DNA from: Dactylorhiza incarnata
Lineage: Eukaryota > Streptophyta > Magnoliopsida > Asparagales > Orchidaceae
Assembly: GCA_033032865.1 (NCBI GenBank)
Contig: JAWHQI010000202.1
Span: 3,224,001-3,288,000 of the forward strand
Length of the DNA stretch: 64,000 nt
Direction: 5' to 3'
How positions within the stretch are numbered: position 1 is the stretch's first letter; each line of letters opens with the position of its first letter. The notes beneath the pieces were generated by a model that was given only the letters and a program-made list of their open reading frames with translations, ran no database searches and was not told where the DNA came from. Made by a program: the position numbers and the translations under genes. Below, piece by piece: positions 45,361-56,742 of the stretch.

Positions 45361-45378
45361 TCCCCGGCAACGGTGCCA
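45361..45378 (-). other. Primer-binding site of G (Asp tRNA)
   Basis: The reverse complement is TGGCACCGTTGCCGGGGA, one mismatch to the Asp-tRNA complement, six bases from the LTR. Confidence 0.94.
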
Positions 45379-45384
45379 AAAACT

Positions 45385-46911
45385 TGATGCAATGTTCGGC
45401 AAGTGCACCGGCCGCGCAAGTAATAAATGTTGGGAATAGGATCCCCGAGAGTCGGTCTCTTGAGGAATGCAGGTTGGGTGAACGAATTGCGTTGTGTGAC
45501 AATTGTTACACAAGCGGGAACAATCACAGAAAATGGGGTTTTGATTTGTTTTCCTACCGTTAACAACAATAAAAGAAATGCGGGTCGAAATCACCGCTTC
45601 ACAAGGTGAGATGGATGCAACGGCCGCGATGCCGAGCTTCGTGAGGCGGATGGACGGTGCGCATGCGAATGAAGTGATCACTAGTGCGGGGAGTGAGGCT
45701 CGCAAACACCTCTTTGCAAATCGCCGTTAGCTCTTGCTAACGCAAATCGAACATGATGAGTGCGTGAGTGAGTGAGTGAAGGTGAGACGTATCACAAGCA
45801 AATACCGAAGAACGGATAAGAAACAACCATTGCATTTAAACTAAACATCATGATATTCAAGTTTAAATGATTCAAAGGAGTACAACAAGGGGAGGAAGAA
45901 ATCAACCAATGGATGAAGACTAGCGGTTGTTCACGTCCGGAATGGTAGTTTGTCAAGCTACCTCCAGACTCGAGCGGACTATGCTTCCGGCGTTGAGAGA
46001 CTGTCACGACCTCTCCACGTGCTTCCGTCGTCTTCTACCTCAGGATGACTATTCTTTTCACCGGACCGAACTGGAGATAGCTTGCTTGAGTGCTTGCGGA
46101 GGGCGGAGAATGCTCCCGGACGATGGAGGATTGCTTAGAATGGCTAGAGATGGCTTCCCCTTGCGGAGAAGATGAGGTGGAGGTGGCTGGAAGTGGAAAA
46201 CGGCGGCGTACGGACGGCAAATCGCGCTCCGGGAACCCCCCGTATCCCTAATCTGCGAATCAGGACCTTATATAGGCGCTGGAATAAATACTGCGCACGG
46301 TCATTGGCGCACGACCAGTGGTCGTGCGCGCTGGAGTTCTGTGATCATGCGCCTACCTGGGTGGAGCCTACAAAGTAAGAAATTTATAAAATACCATGTT
46401 CGCACGACCAGTGGCGCACGACCGGTGGTCGTGCGCACTATCGTAGGTGGTCGTGCGCACTGGTCGAAACAGAACTCATGAAATTGATGTTAAGTGTGCA
46501 CGAACAGTGGCGCATGACTGGTGGTCGTGCGCACTATCGTAGGTGGTCGTGCGCACTGTCCGAGACAGAACTCAGAAAAAAGGGTTAAGTGCACACGATC
46601 AGCGGCGCACGACCAGTGCTCGTGCGCAATTGAACCAGTGATCGTGCGCAGTGTTCCTGTACAGAATTTTACCAGGAACACCTGCACGACTCCTGTTTCT
46701 ACAGAAATGCTAATCAGGCCACTGAAAGTGGCACTCAACAAAATGATAAGGCTATCAAAAGGGAATAAGCATAAAACACACCAAATTAGGCCAAGAAGTG
46801 CACCTAGCATAGAAAGACAAATATGAGCTGAAACAGGGCTAAAGTGCAGTGAAACGACTAGAAAACTAGCCTAGATGAGTCCAAATATGTGTATATGATC
46901 AGGACTCATCA
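45385..46911 (-). repeat. 5' LTR of G
   Basis: 1527 bp, equal in length to the 3' LTR. The array is at 46290-46665 and minus-strand TATATAA at 46268-46274, which would drive transcription of G. Confidence 0.94.
46268..46274 (-). promoter_or_regulatory. TATA box of G 5' LTR
   Basis: TATATAA on the minus strand, about 20 bp beyond the array. Confidence 0.68.
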
Positions 46912-46916
46912 CCTAC

Positions 46917-47155
46917 CAAGGGGGTAGAAGAGTGGACTACCCAAAGTTTGGGGAACCACTATATTTCCTTGTGTTGTGCTGTGATTTTCTTCTTATTTTT
47001 CTTCTTTACTTGCTTAATTCTTGTTGGTGTGTGGGAAGCTTAAATATGTGATTATTACACATATACATATATATATAATTGTACAAAGTATTTTTAATCT
47101 CTATTCACCCCCCCCCCCTCTAGAGAATTCTAGTGAGGTTAACTGTTCACTTTCA
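46917..47155 (+). repeat. 5' LTR of B, second part
   Basis: Continues the LTR after G (CAAGGGGGTAGAAGAGTGG onward) to AACTGTTCACTTTCA. It contains an 11-base C run where the 3' LTR has 16. Confidence 0.93.
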
Positions 47156-47157
47156 AT

Positions 47158-47173
47158 TGGTATCAGAGCTAGG
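47158..47173 (+). other. Primer-binding site of B (initiator Met tRNA)
   Basis: TGGTATCAGAGCTAGG, a perfect start of the initiator Met tRNA complement, two bases after the LTR. Confidence 0.95.
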
Positions 47174-49065
47174 TTGATCTAAAAAGGTTAACTCCTTGAT
47201 CACAAAGATCCTACCTCTTATATATATATATTTCTAAAAATTATTTTTCACATGGCACAAATCAAAGATTATGCTTCCACCAGACCACCAATGTGCAATC
47301 TTGAAAAGTTTACAATTTGGAAAACAAGAATTAGGATTTATATGAATTCTATTGATGAAGAATTATTTAATGTTATCTTGACAGGTCCTCCCAAGCCTTA
47401 TAGAAGAGACTCAAGTGGTGAAGTGACTCAAACACTTGTCCCAAAAGCTGAGTGGACAGCTGAAGAGAAAAAGGCAGGAACATGTGATGCAAAAGCTGTG
47501 AACATTCTTGTCTCAACCCTCTCAGATGAAATCTTTCAAAAGGTGGTTGACTGTGAATCAGCCAAAGAAATCTGGGAGGCTCTTACAAAGATGGTAGAAG
47601 GAAGTGCTGATGAAAGGAAAGATAAAAAGGCTCTATTGATCTCTCAATATGAGAACTTTCAAAAGAAGCATGAAGAAAGCATATCTGAGATGTATGACAG
47701 ATTCAGTCTGATCATCAATCAATTAAGGAGCCTGGATAGAGAGATCTCTCTCACAGAGATCAATGACAAACTGTTAATAAGTCTCCCAAGTTCATGGGAC
47801 TCAAGAATATGGGCAATAAGAGATACAAGAGGACAAAAGGAAATCTCAACAGATGCCCTCTTAGGAAAACTCAAATCCTATGAGCAACTGCTGAAATCCA
47901 GAGAAGAGAAGGAAAGAAGAGGAAGCACTCCAACCTCCTCAAAAGATAGAAACATTACCTTGAAAGCAACAGAGGAGGAGACCCCTGTCACTGAAGAAGA
48001 GTTATTCAGCCTCCTGGCCAGAAGATTCAAGAAATGGGTCAGGACAGATGGGTCTAGAAGGAGAGAATCAAAACCAAGGTATGATAAAACTCTTACTAAG
48101 GAAATAATTTGTTACTCCTGCAGGAAAACTGAACACATTGCACCAGAATGTCCAGAAAATACTGAGAAGAAGAAAGATCTGAAAAAGAAAGATCTCAAGA
48201 AAAGGGGAAGAAGAAAGAAAGAGGCTTCATTGCAGAAGCTTGGAGTGAAACGGATTCTGAGGACATCTCCTCATCCAAAAGTGACAATGAAGAGTCTAAG
48301 CAAGAAGACCTATGCTTAATGGCTTTTGAAAGCTCAAAGGAAGAACATGGTGCTAAATCATGGAGTGAGACAGAATCAGAAGGAAGCATCCCTTCTGAAG
48401 AAGATAAAGAAAATAGCCTTATTCTCATAGAGGAATCTGAGGATAAGGATGAGGTAAGCATTTTTGATGACATAGATTTTCTGTGTGATGATTTCAAAAA
48501 TGATTTTAAAGGATTATGTTTAGATCAACTAAAAGCTAAACAAGAAATTAAGAATCTAAAAGAACAAATTAATGTCATTAAAAACCAGAGAAATATAGAG
48601 AATACTTGTTCTAAAATTTATGAGTTAAGAGTTAACATCAGAGAAAAAGAAATAGAGAGGGCTAAAATAGAAAATCAGCTCCTTAAGAATAAGGTATCCC
48701 AAGCAAAAGCTTTTGAAGAATCAATAAGAATGAGAAGCCAAACACTTAAAGAAATCACAGAAAAACAAATAAGAAGACATAAAAATCTTGGGCTAGGAGC
48801 TGATCCCTCAGCTAGTCTAATTCCATCCAACAAACCTGCTTGGATGAGCCCTGTTAAATTTACTAAACCCATCAAATCAACAAACCAAGAAGAAGACTCA
48901 CAAAATAAGGTAGAAGACTTCAAGGAAATAAACCAATTTGATGAAACATCATACTATTCAGCTGTTGACTCTTAAACTTCTTCTGAGAAGGCAACTAGGC
49001 CAAGAGAAATAACTCATAAAGAAATAAAATCAGAAAAAGGGAAAAATAAAAATTGTGAAAACACA

Positions 49066-49290
49066 ATTGCGTCGACTTCATATCGACGCATGAATGATAG
49101 TGCGTCGAATTCTACTCGATGCAATCTCTCAGATGCTTCAACCTCAATTCGATGCTTGAATAAAAGTACGTCGACTTCAAATCGACGCAACTTCCTCCAT
49201 GCATCGATTCCAGATCAACGCAATCTGGAGAAAGCACCGAGTATAAATCGACGCAACTATCAACATACGTCGAATAGATATCGACGCATA
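49066..49290 (+). repeat. GCGTCGA motif array inside gag of B
   Basis: About ten copies of GCGTCGA/TCGACGCA in 225 bp of reading frame, coding repeated STSxRRN-like peptides. The motif equals that of the LTR of B. Confidence 0.85.
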
Positions 49291-49378
49291 CAAACTCAGA
49301 GCAACATAAAGACAGAACACATCCATCCTCCAAAAACCTTCCATCTTAACCCCCATTCAGGACCCATTCATCCTGATC

Positions 49379-49455
49379 ATAATTTCTATCCTAATCAAAA
49401 CTTTTATCCTAACCAAAATTTTTATCCTAACCAAAATGTTTATCCTAATCAACAC
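49379..49455 (+). repeat. Tandem 18-bp repeat coding NFYPNQ in gag of B
   Basis: Four near-perfect 18-bp units (TTTTATCCTAACCAAAAT-like) encode NFYPNQ repeated, just before the second zinc knuckle. Confidence 0.9.
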
Positions 49456-49677
49456 CACTATCCCTCTCTAAACTCAAAATCCCATAATCTAAAGATAGTC
49501 AGATGTTATATCTGCAATAAAACTGGCCACATTGCCAAACAATGTTGGTACAATCAATCTAATTGACTATAAAAATTAGTCCAAGACTGTCTTAGAAAAC
49601 ATTAGGAGCAGGAAGAAATAATCTCTCAAGGGCAAACCCAAAAACATTTCAGGAAAATAAAAGTCATGTAGATTTTA

Positions 49678-49932
49678 TAATCAACGCACCGTCGATAACT
49701 ATCAATAATAACTTAAATCGACGCATGCGTCGACTCCAATCGACGTATACGTCAATATGAAACCCTAACATCTTACCTCAGACTGTACCGACGCTTACGT
49801 CGAATTCCACTCAACGTAACGTCGACTTCATGAAAAAGAGTGGCAATACTAAAATATTATCGGTCACATCCACTGTAGTACCGAATATGCCTCGAATTGT
49901 GTCTCATTTCGACGTTTCACCTGACTTAAATA
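49678..49932 (+). promoter_or_regulatory. Internal motif array and TATA-like box before the third ORF of B
   Basis: About ten more copies of the GCGTCGA motif at 49678-49920 are followed by TTAAATA at 49926-49932 and the ATG of the third ORF at 50026. The layout mirrors that of C at 33160-33518. Promoter function is inferred. Confidence 0.5.
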
Positions 49933-50025
49933 GACTCTTCAGTTAGAAATCCTCTCGCACTCTGCATCTTTCATCCCTCTTACCTCTCAGTCCAGCCATT
50001 TCTCCCTCTTTCTCACTGACCTACA

Positions 50026-51668
50026 ATGGCTCCCAAGATAAACTCTGGGTTCGACATTGACCTCGAATCCTTCCAAGCCGCCGAAGAAAATTATAAGAGC
50101 ATCATAGCTCTCTTCACTGAAGCTGGTCTGGATAAGCTCATCTCCACAAGATGCAAGCTCCTGGAGACAGAACTCACAGAGCTGATGACTCATGTTCAGA
50201 TATCTGAATAAGGAGAAATCACAGGAATAATCCATGAGACACCTGTCTCAATTTCTGCAGAACACATTAGGACCACCTTTGATCTACCATCAGGTACAAT
50301 CAAATATTATCTTTATTCAAATAGGGAAAGCAAATCATTTTCTAAAGAATAACTAAAATAATTCCCCTATCAGGTGATGAACCTATGGAACTTACCCCTG
50401 ATGAAATAAAGAATTTGTTAATCACCATGAAGTTCTCCAAAGATAAACCAATCCACCTGAAGAAAATAGACTTCTCTGAGGAGTATAGACTGTTGGCAGA
50501 CATAGTAGGGAAAATATTACTATGTAAGATCTCTGCCCATGATGCAATGCCCAAGCAGCAACTAAACATAATGGGGGCCCTTGTGCTGAAGAAGAAGGTA
50601 GACTGGGCAAGCTGCCTGCTCAAAATGATAGGCTATAAATATTCTCACAAAGAGAATGACTACATGAGAATTATGAGCCAAGTTCTCTTCCACTCCTTCC
50701 CTGACCTATGTAGGTCAAAAGGAATCCCCATACCACCTGGCAAGAGGATGTCCATAGCTCTCTTCTCAAAATGGACCAGGCAAATTCCCAAGCCTGGTGC
50801 CATTCCTGAAAGGACTCCATCTCCTCCTATCTCTCCTGCTCATCCATCTTCTCCTCCTCCTCCTCCTCATACAAACATCTCTTATGTACCACCATCATCC
50901 ACACCCTCACAAATACCAACTCAATCACCTGCTCAACCCTCCTTTATTCCTCCTCCTCCATCAAATATATCTCATCACAATGATACAGTCCCCTCTCCAC
51001 CTTCATCACATTCACCTCCTCCATTATCTCCTCCTCCACCACCACATTTTGAACCATCTCCATCCACTGAAAACCTCATCACTCAATGCATCCAATCCAC
51101 AGCCTAAAGATTCCAAGCAATGCTGGATGGGCACTGCTCCAAGATTCATTCCTCCATCTTACACATGCAGACCCAAATAGATGGGGTCAGTGCCTCTGTG
51201 CAAAGCCTGAAGACCTCTATCTCTTCCTCTAAAGTCACCAGATCTTTCTTAACCTCCTTGGCTAAGAATGTCAAGAAGGGGGAGAGGTTAGATGAAGAGC
51301 AGCTCTCCAGCCACAAAACTCCCTCTCACAAAACCCCTCATTCTTCAAAATCTGACAGTTTAGCTTTACTCAAGATCATTGGGAATGAAGTAGTACCAGA
51401 GCTACATACTGAAGAGCAGATATCAAATGTACTGATTATAGCAAGAGAAGCTGCACAACAAGTGGATCTATTGCAAGGGGAGGCAAGTAGAGCAGAGAAA
51501 GAAGCTGAAGAGGAAGCTGAAGCCCAGGGGGAGCAAACTACTTTGACTTAGGGAGAGCAGATTGTTGAGACTCAGGGGGAGCTGAGGAAATCACCTGCTA
51601 CTGAGAAGGAGCAACCCACAAAAGTATTCACTAGGAAAAGAAAAACTCCTCCTACCCCTGAACAATGA
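50026..51668 (+). pseudogene. Third ORF of B with a spliceable intron
   Basis: Starts CAATGGCTCCCAAG. Exon 1 (50026-50293) has one stop at 50209. A GT-AG intron of 80 bp (50294-50373, TCAG|GTACAA ... ATCAG|GTGATG) restores the frame exactly, giving FDLPSG-DEPMELTP across the junction. Exon 2 continues to TGA at 51666 with stops at 51105 and 51549. It has the LLADIVGKILLC domain shared with C, a long Pro/Ser region (about 50810-51060), a coiled coil (about 51400-51530) and a basic end (TRKRKTPP). Role unknown; position equals the env-like ORF of SIRE elements, but no membrane segment is seen. Confidence 0.75.
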
Positions 51669-51851
51669 TGATATACTCTATTTGAACAATTGTCTATGCT
51701 TAAATGCTGATTAGTCAACTGATCATGAAATTTGTTTATATAATTTCTTATTCTATCTTCTTCTGATTGCTTAGCATATTTCTTCTCTATACAAATGCTT
51801 TGCTTTGTTAACTAAAAGCTGATACGATTTCTCTCTATATAGGGTTAAGAC

Positions 51852-51865
51852 AAATAGGGGGAGAT
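51852..51865 (+). other. Polypurine tract of B
   Basis: AAATAGGGGGAGAT immediately before the 3' LTR; C has AGGGGGAGAT in the same place (55471-55480). Confidence 0.9.
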
Positions 51866-53190
51866 TGTTGGGGAAATGATTTATCTTAACCCCTATAATT
51901 AAGAAGAATATAAATTCTAAGTATGAAAAATTAGGCTAAGTAAATATGCGTCGAATAGTATTCGACGCAACGTCGAAATATAGTCGACGTTTCTCTCAGA
52001 ATGAGTCGAAGTAACTCTTAGAAGAACTCGACGTAATCATAGTCGACGTACCTCTGACTTCTAATCGACGCATTTGATAAAGTTGACGCATCTTTGTCGA
52101 CGCACCTTCCTTATTCTCCTCTCGACGTCCAGCCAGGATTAAATCGATGTTTATGTCGAATAGTAATCGACGCACGTCGATATCTATTAGAAATTCGAAA
52201 ACACGCCAGATCTCTTTCCTTCTTTCTATAGATCTAATTTTTTTGGAATGATATTATTCTTTTATAGCCGTTCTGAATCAGTCTTTCCTTCTATTTGATT
52301 CTTGGCTTATTTGATTAAGATTATTATGGATATTATTTGAAATCAGAATGAATTCTTTTCCTTCTACAGAAATATTGATTATGGAAACTCTTATCTCTTT
52401 CTATTTCTCTGTCTGCTAAATTGATTTTTCTCCTTTAGCAATATATTTTAAACAGAGCTATAAATAAGGAGGAGGTCGGCAGAGAATGATAAGAAGTGAT
52501 CCACCATATACATTTGAAAAAGAGGAATAGCTCCCAAGTGAAGAGTGAGAAAATTGAGAAAAGAGATAGTGTGCTGCAGCAAAATAAAAAGCCTTCATCT
52601 TCTCAAGCCATTCTGCTGCAACTTCTGAAAGCTCTCACAAAAGAGAGAAAAGCTTACAATCTCCTTCTCACTATAGAAGAGAGATCTTATTCACTATACT
52701 TGTGCTTCTAATCTTCTTGCTAGGAAGAAGATTCCTTCTTACATATATTGAACTCTGTTCTTATACTTGTTCTACTTCTTCTTCTTATTCTTATTTCACT
52801 TTCAAACTGTGTAAAAGAGTTTTAGAATCTCTCTTCAAAAAATTCAGTTGTAGTGGTTCTAAGAGTCTCCTTATCAAAACACTCAGTCTGGTTCTAAGAG
52901 TCTCCTTATCAAAAGACTCAATGCAAGTTAGTGAATTCCTACCAAGGGGGTAGAAGAGTGGACTACCCAAAGTTTGGGGAACCACTATTTTTCCTTGTGT
53001 TGTGCTGTGATTTTCTTCTTATTTTTCTTCTTTACTTTCTTAATTCTTATTGGTGTGTCGGAAGCTTAAATCTGTGATTATTACACATATACATATATAT
53101 ATATATAATTGCACAAAGTATTTTTAATCTCTATTCACCCCCCCCCCCCCCCCTCTAGAGAATTCTAGTGAGGTTAACTGTGCACTTTCA
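51866..53190 (+). repeat. 3' LTR of B
   Basis: 1325 bp, uninterrupted, TGTTGGGGAAATG to TGCACTTTCA. Array at 51946-52190, TATAAATA at 52459-52466, C run of 16 near the end. Confidence 0.94.
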
Positions 53191-53195
53191 CAAAG

Positions 53196-55060
53196 TTCCT
53201 TCTCCTAAGGACTTACAAAGTAAGCTTGATACAATAATACTAAATATTGAAAGAAGAATAACAAATAACATTGATGACTCCCCAGCTCTCTGGGACTTGC
53301 CTCAATTAGGCACATCTGATGCCCCTTCTGAGGAGGAGAAGCAGCAAGAGCCAACTGCAGATAAAGATGATGTTCTTGGTAAGTCTTACAAACTCATCTT
53401 TAGATTTATTAATTCACAAACTCTAACTCCAAATAACTATCCCAGCCTTTCTAGACTCATCTGACAAAGATGCTCTCTTTGAGGGGGAGGTGCCAAATCA
53501 TGCTGATGATGAAAAACATGATTTGGACAATGATGGAGTCCATCCAGATGATATAGCCATCTTTACTGAGAAGGTGGATGCTCCAGCTGCAGTAATGCCT
53601 GAACCGGCAGTGCAAATTGTACTTCACCTAGTACCTCCTCCAAGTCCACCAAGGCCCCCAGCCCCAATCATCCTTGATCCACAATATTCCACCTCCAGTT
53701 CATCAAATGAGAATATTCTCAATGCAATTAACCTGATGCTACAGAATCATCTCACTTCCATGAAGACTTATGTTGACCAGTCAGTTAGCATAGTTAAAGC
53801 ATATATTGATCAGTCCATCATGAATGTGAAGACTGAAGTAATTGCTGAGGTCAAGGAAACTAAGGAAAACACTTAAATGCTGAACAAGCAAATGACTAAG
53901 TGGTTTGACCTACAGAGAAGACTGTAATATCTCAGAATACCATTCTTAGGTCTATGGAAAATCAACTCCAGTTGTTTGAACAGGACATAACATATGTTAA
54001 AAATTATGTTAGTAAGATAGATGAAGTGATAGAAAAGTTAGCAAATCACATCCAAGAGTATGTCTACTCAATAGCATTGCAGTTGAATGAAGAGGCTGAC
54101 AGAAATAAGGAGGAGCTGAATACTGACATTGCAACTGTATTCCATTCCATTGCTGAATCAGTCACTGCTACTCAACTGAATGCTGAGGTAGTTAAACTTA
54201 AAGATGAAATTCAAGCAGACTTTGAGAATGTTTTCGAAACCCTATCTGGCACCGTAACAACAGCTAAGCAAGACCTCCATCAACAAGTATATGAAGAAAC
54301 CAGAAAGGGGGAGGACACAAATGTAATTATAAATTCTGACCTTACCCTTAAGGTTCTATAAGGTACAAGGCTGCCACTGAATCTTCCTCTCCTAGATATC
54401 AATAGGGCAGAAGATTGGGATTTCTCGCATCAAGAAGCAATTGCTAAGAATAAGAGATTGAAAAAGAAAAGAGAAAGAGAACATATATTGCTGACTGAAG
54501 AATACATGGACAGGCAAAGAGATGTGCAAAATAGAGACCCTGATTATGAGTATTGGACAGATGACTCCAAGGAAATAATACTAAATGCCTGGCTAAGCCA
54601 TGGTCAAATTGGATAAGTCATTGATAAGCTCTATCCTTATGAAGAATGGTTAAGGCATTTAGAGAGAAATACAAAAAGAGAAAAAGTATTCAAAGCTAAT
54701 CTGGTTAGAAAAGATAACCCAAGAAGAATGCCTTCTAGATACATCCCAAAGCCATATTTTTATTTCCAAAGGCAAGAGAACAAAAGGAAAATAGCTGAGA
54801 TTGAAGCTGCAAATGCTGAAAAAGACACAGCCATAAATCTCACTGAAGACATGGTTGTAGCTACTAAAGATAAGGAGCTTCCTGTTCAAGATGAAGTGGT
54901 TGCTGAAAACATGGATGCTGAAAATAAGGAGCTCCCAGCACAAGAAGAAGTGGTTGCTGAAGACATGGATGCTGTAGCAGACCAACTGGCCTCAGCTAAA
55001 GGAAAAGAAGCAGATGCTGACATTCCTGAGTGCTCTTCTTCTAAGAAAAGAAAACTCTAA
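53196..55060 (+). pseudogene. Third ORF of C, C-terminal part, with a spliceable intron
   Basis: The frame leaves off at SDKDK before B and continues as VPSPKDLQSK here. A 67-bp GT-AG intron (53379-53445, CTTG|GTAAGT ... CCCAG|CCTTT) restores an open frame into the segment at 53490. A Pro-rich run (PPPSPPRPPAPI) follows, then a frameshift near 53900, a coiled-coil rich stretch (54000-54300), basic clusters, a two-copy acidic repeat (ELPxQxEVVAE) and a Lys/Arg end SSKKRKL like a nuclear signal. Function unknown. The Pro-rich plus coiled-coil order matches the description of SIRE env-like proteins. Confidence 0.72.
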
Positions 55061-55480
55061 ATGAATGTATAAATGTCTTATGAATGGATGGATGAAAATT
55101 GAACTATAATTTGTCTAAAATGTTTTATGAATATGTGAATGCAAATTGAACTATGATTCATTACTCTATCTGAATTGCTAATGCATGGATTGTTGAAGTA
55201 ATCACCTTATGTATTAAGCTGATCTGAGCTTTAGCTAAATTTTACTCTATTATTATTGGTTAAATTTATCTGTGTTGCATTGACATATTTATCAAATCAT
55301 ACTATTGGATTGCTTAAACTCTGTGGAAATATGGCTTTCATAAACATTATCTATTATAAAATTTCTGATGCAATGAGCATGATATGATGAACTCTTTGTA
55401 GTAATACTACATATCAAGAATTTAAGAGTTATGTACTTTAGCATTTGAGGGTGTTCTGCCCTCTTCAAATAGGGGGAGAT
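55061..55480 (+). other. 3' untranslated region and polypurine tract of C
   Basis: AT-rich and without an ORF. AGGGGGAGAT at 55471-55480 abuts the LTR. Confidence 0.85.
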
Positions 55481-56737
55481 TATTGGGAATATGACCCTCA
55501 ATGTTCCCTTGATTTGAAGAGGCTTCACACTCAATGCTAAGTACAAGTTGTATTTGATAAACCCCATTTCATCTCATGACAATGCAGGGATAGGTCACAC
55601 CAGGGTATGAAGTATGTTCAGTTGGCTTGCTGCCAAAACTGCTGAGATGAGCTCTCAGTCTCAACTGAACCGCTGAGACAAGGTCAGGAGCCACTGAGAT
55701 GAAGACTGGGCCAGCTGAGCTGCGGATAAGGAAAATCTGCTGAGACAATTATATGTCTCAGCGGATCTGCTGAGACGGGACACAATGCAGTCGCTGAGAT
55801 AGGAGGCTGTCTCAGCCCAACCGCTGAGACAGATTCAAATAAGCAGATGGGCTGTACTTTTGGTGTAACACCTATAAAGAAGGAAAGGATGTTCCAATCA
55901 CTCCCATGCTGTGTCAGGAGGACATCTGATAGTCGTTGAAAGACAAGAACAGTATTAAAGGAATCATTAGGGCTTTGTAAAAGCACTCACTCTCCAGCAC
56001 ACAAAAGAAGAACAAGATTACTGTTCCATTGAAGGTAGCCAAGAAGTTTTCACTTACTGTTTACCTAAAGCTGCAAGGAGAGAATAGATTGCTCCTCTTG
56101 ATCAACTCAAGATAGAGCAAGTTGATCCTCACACTTTCTCTGATGATAAGGATCAGAAGAATCAAGTTGAGGCCATTGGACTCATCCCAGATTAAAGACT
56201 GCCACAACATTTATTCTGCAACAGAAGATTTAGTTTATTATATCTTCTTTTGCAATCATACATTGTTATTACTGTAGGAACTTAACAGTTCTGAGTTGTA
56301 GGGCATCTTTGGCTGACGAAGTTGGGCTGTCTTGCCTGAGAAGTAGAGCTGGGAGGTCAGCTTGAGTGTAGGATCAGTGTGTGATCTGAGGTAGGGATAT
56401 TGAGCCTGTGGTAGGGCTGTTGAACCTAAGGTAGGGCTGTTGAGCCTGAGGTAGGGTCAGTGAAGACCTGAGAGATCCTGAGAGATCTGTGTTATAAGCT
56501 CTTGGAGCTGATTTTGGAGGTGTTGGCCTTATCTAACTCATTGTTAGGAAGGTGAAGGGGGAAAGAGGACTACTCAAGACACCATGTCTTGAGGAACCTC
56601 TATAAAACTTTGTGTGTTTTCTGGATGCTTGATAATAACTAACATAATATCAGAAATAGTTAGTTAATAGCCTAATGAAAATAAACCTATTCACCCCCCT
56701 TCTAGGTAACTAAGACTACATCCTAAACAAACTATCA
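55481..56737 (+). repeat. 3' LTR of C
   Basis: 1257 bp, first base pair mutated (TATTGGG against TGTTGGG in the 5' LTR), ending AAACTATCA. Array at 55625-55845, tandem GCCTGAGGTAGGG repeats at about 56385-56460, C run of only 6. Confidence 0.92.
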
Positions 56738-56742
56738 GTGTT

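Larger units (their letters stand above)
35720..46911 (-). mobile_element. Element G: Athila-like Ty3-gypsy retrotransposon, nearly intact
   Basis: Two LTRs of exactly 1527 bp (35720-37246 and 45385-46911), duplication CCTAC at 35715-35719 and 46912-46916, Asp-tRNA primer-binding site and polypurine tract. Subtracting solo LTR S leaves about 9.9 kb with gag, protease, reverse transcriptase, RNase H and integrase in one frame, broken only by one TAG and one frameshift. The LTRs differ at only a modest number of bases by eye, so this is one of the younger insertions here. It sits in the 5' LTR of B. Confidence 0.95.
47252..49566 (+). pseudogene. gag of B with two zinc knuckles
   Basis: Starts at the ATG at 47252 (MAQIKDYASTRPPMCNL). 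355 codons include the SIRE Gag domain and a CxxCxxxxHxxxxC knuckle at residues 287-300 (CYSCRKTEHIAPEC). A one-base shift near 48210 moves to the second frame, which carries an acidic region, a coiled coil (about 48520-48720) and a stop at 48973. The same frame then continues through an array-coded Ser/Arg/Asn-rich stretch and a six-residue tandem repeat to a second knuckle (CYICNKTGHIAKQC) ending at 49566. Only one frameshift and one stop separate it from an open frame. It would form particles using enzymes supplied in trans. Confidence 0.9.
34645..53190 (+). mobile_element. Element B: non-autonomous SIRE-like copia element with gag and third ORF but no pol
   Basis: LTRs at 34645-47155 (split by G) and 51866-53190, duplication CAAAG at 34640-34644 and 53191-53195, primer-binding site at 47158 and polypurine tract before 51866. 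Without G it is about 7.3 kb. Between gag (ending 49566) and the third ORF (starting 50026) there are only 460 bp, so protease, integrase, reverse transcriptase and RNase H are all absent. It would need these from a relative such as the family of A, whose gag and LTR it resembles. Confidence 0.92.
16706..56737 (+). mobile_element. Element C: SIRE/Maximus-like Ty1-copia retrotransposon with third ORF, carrying nested F and B
   Basis: LTRs at 16706-17958 and 55481-56737, 5-bp duplication GTGTT, primer-binding site and polypurine tract define the element. Its coding order is gag, protease, integrase, reverse transcriptase, RNase H, then an additional long ORF. Subtracting F, B and their duplications leaves about 12.2 kb, within the large size range of SIRE-type elements. 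F interrupts the integrase to reverse-transcriptase boundary and B interrupts the third ORF; both frames resume on the far side. Many single stops and some frameshifts make it inactive. Confidence 0.94.

Noticed and set aside
50797..51180. Leu/His-rich open frame of 127 codons
   Set aside because: It is an alternative frame of the Pro/Ser-rich part of the third ORF of B.
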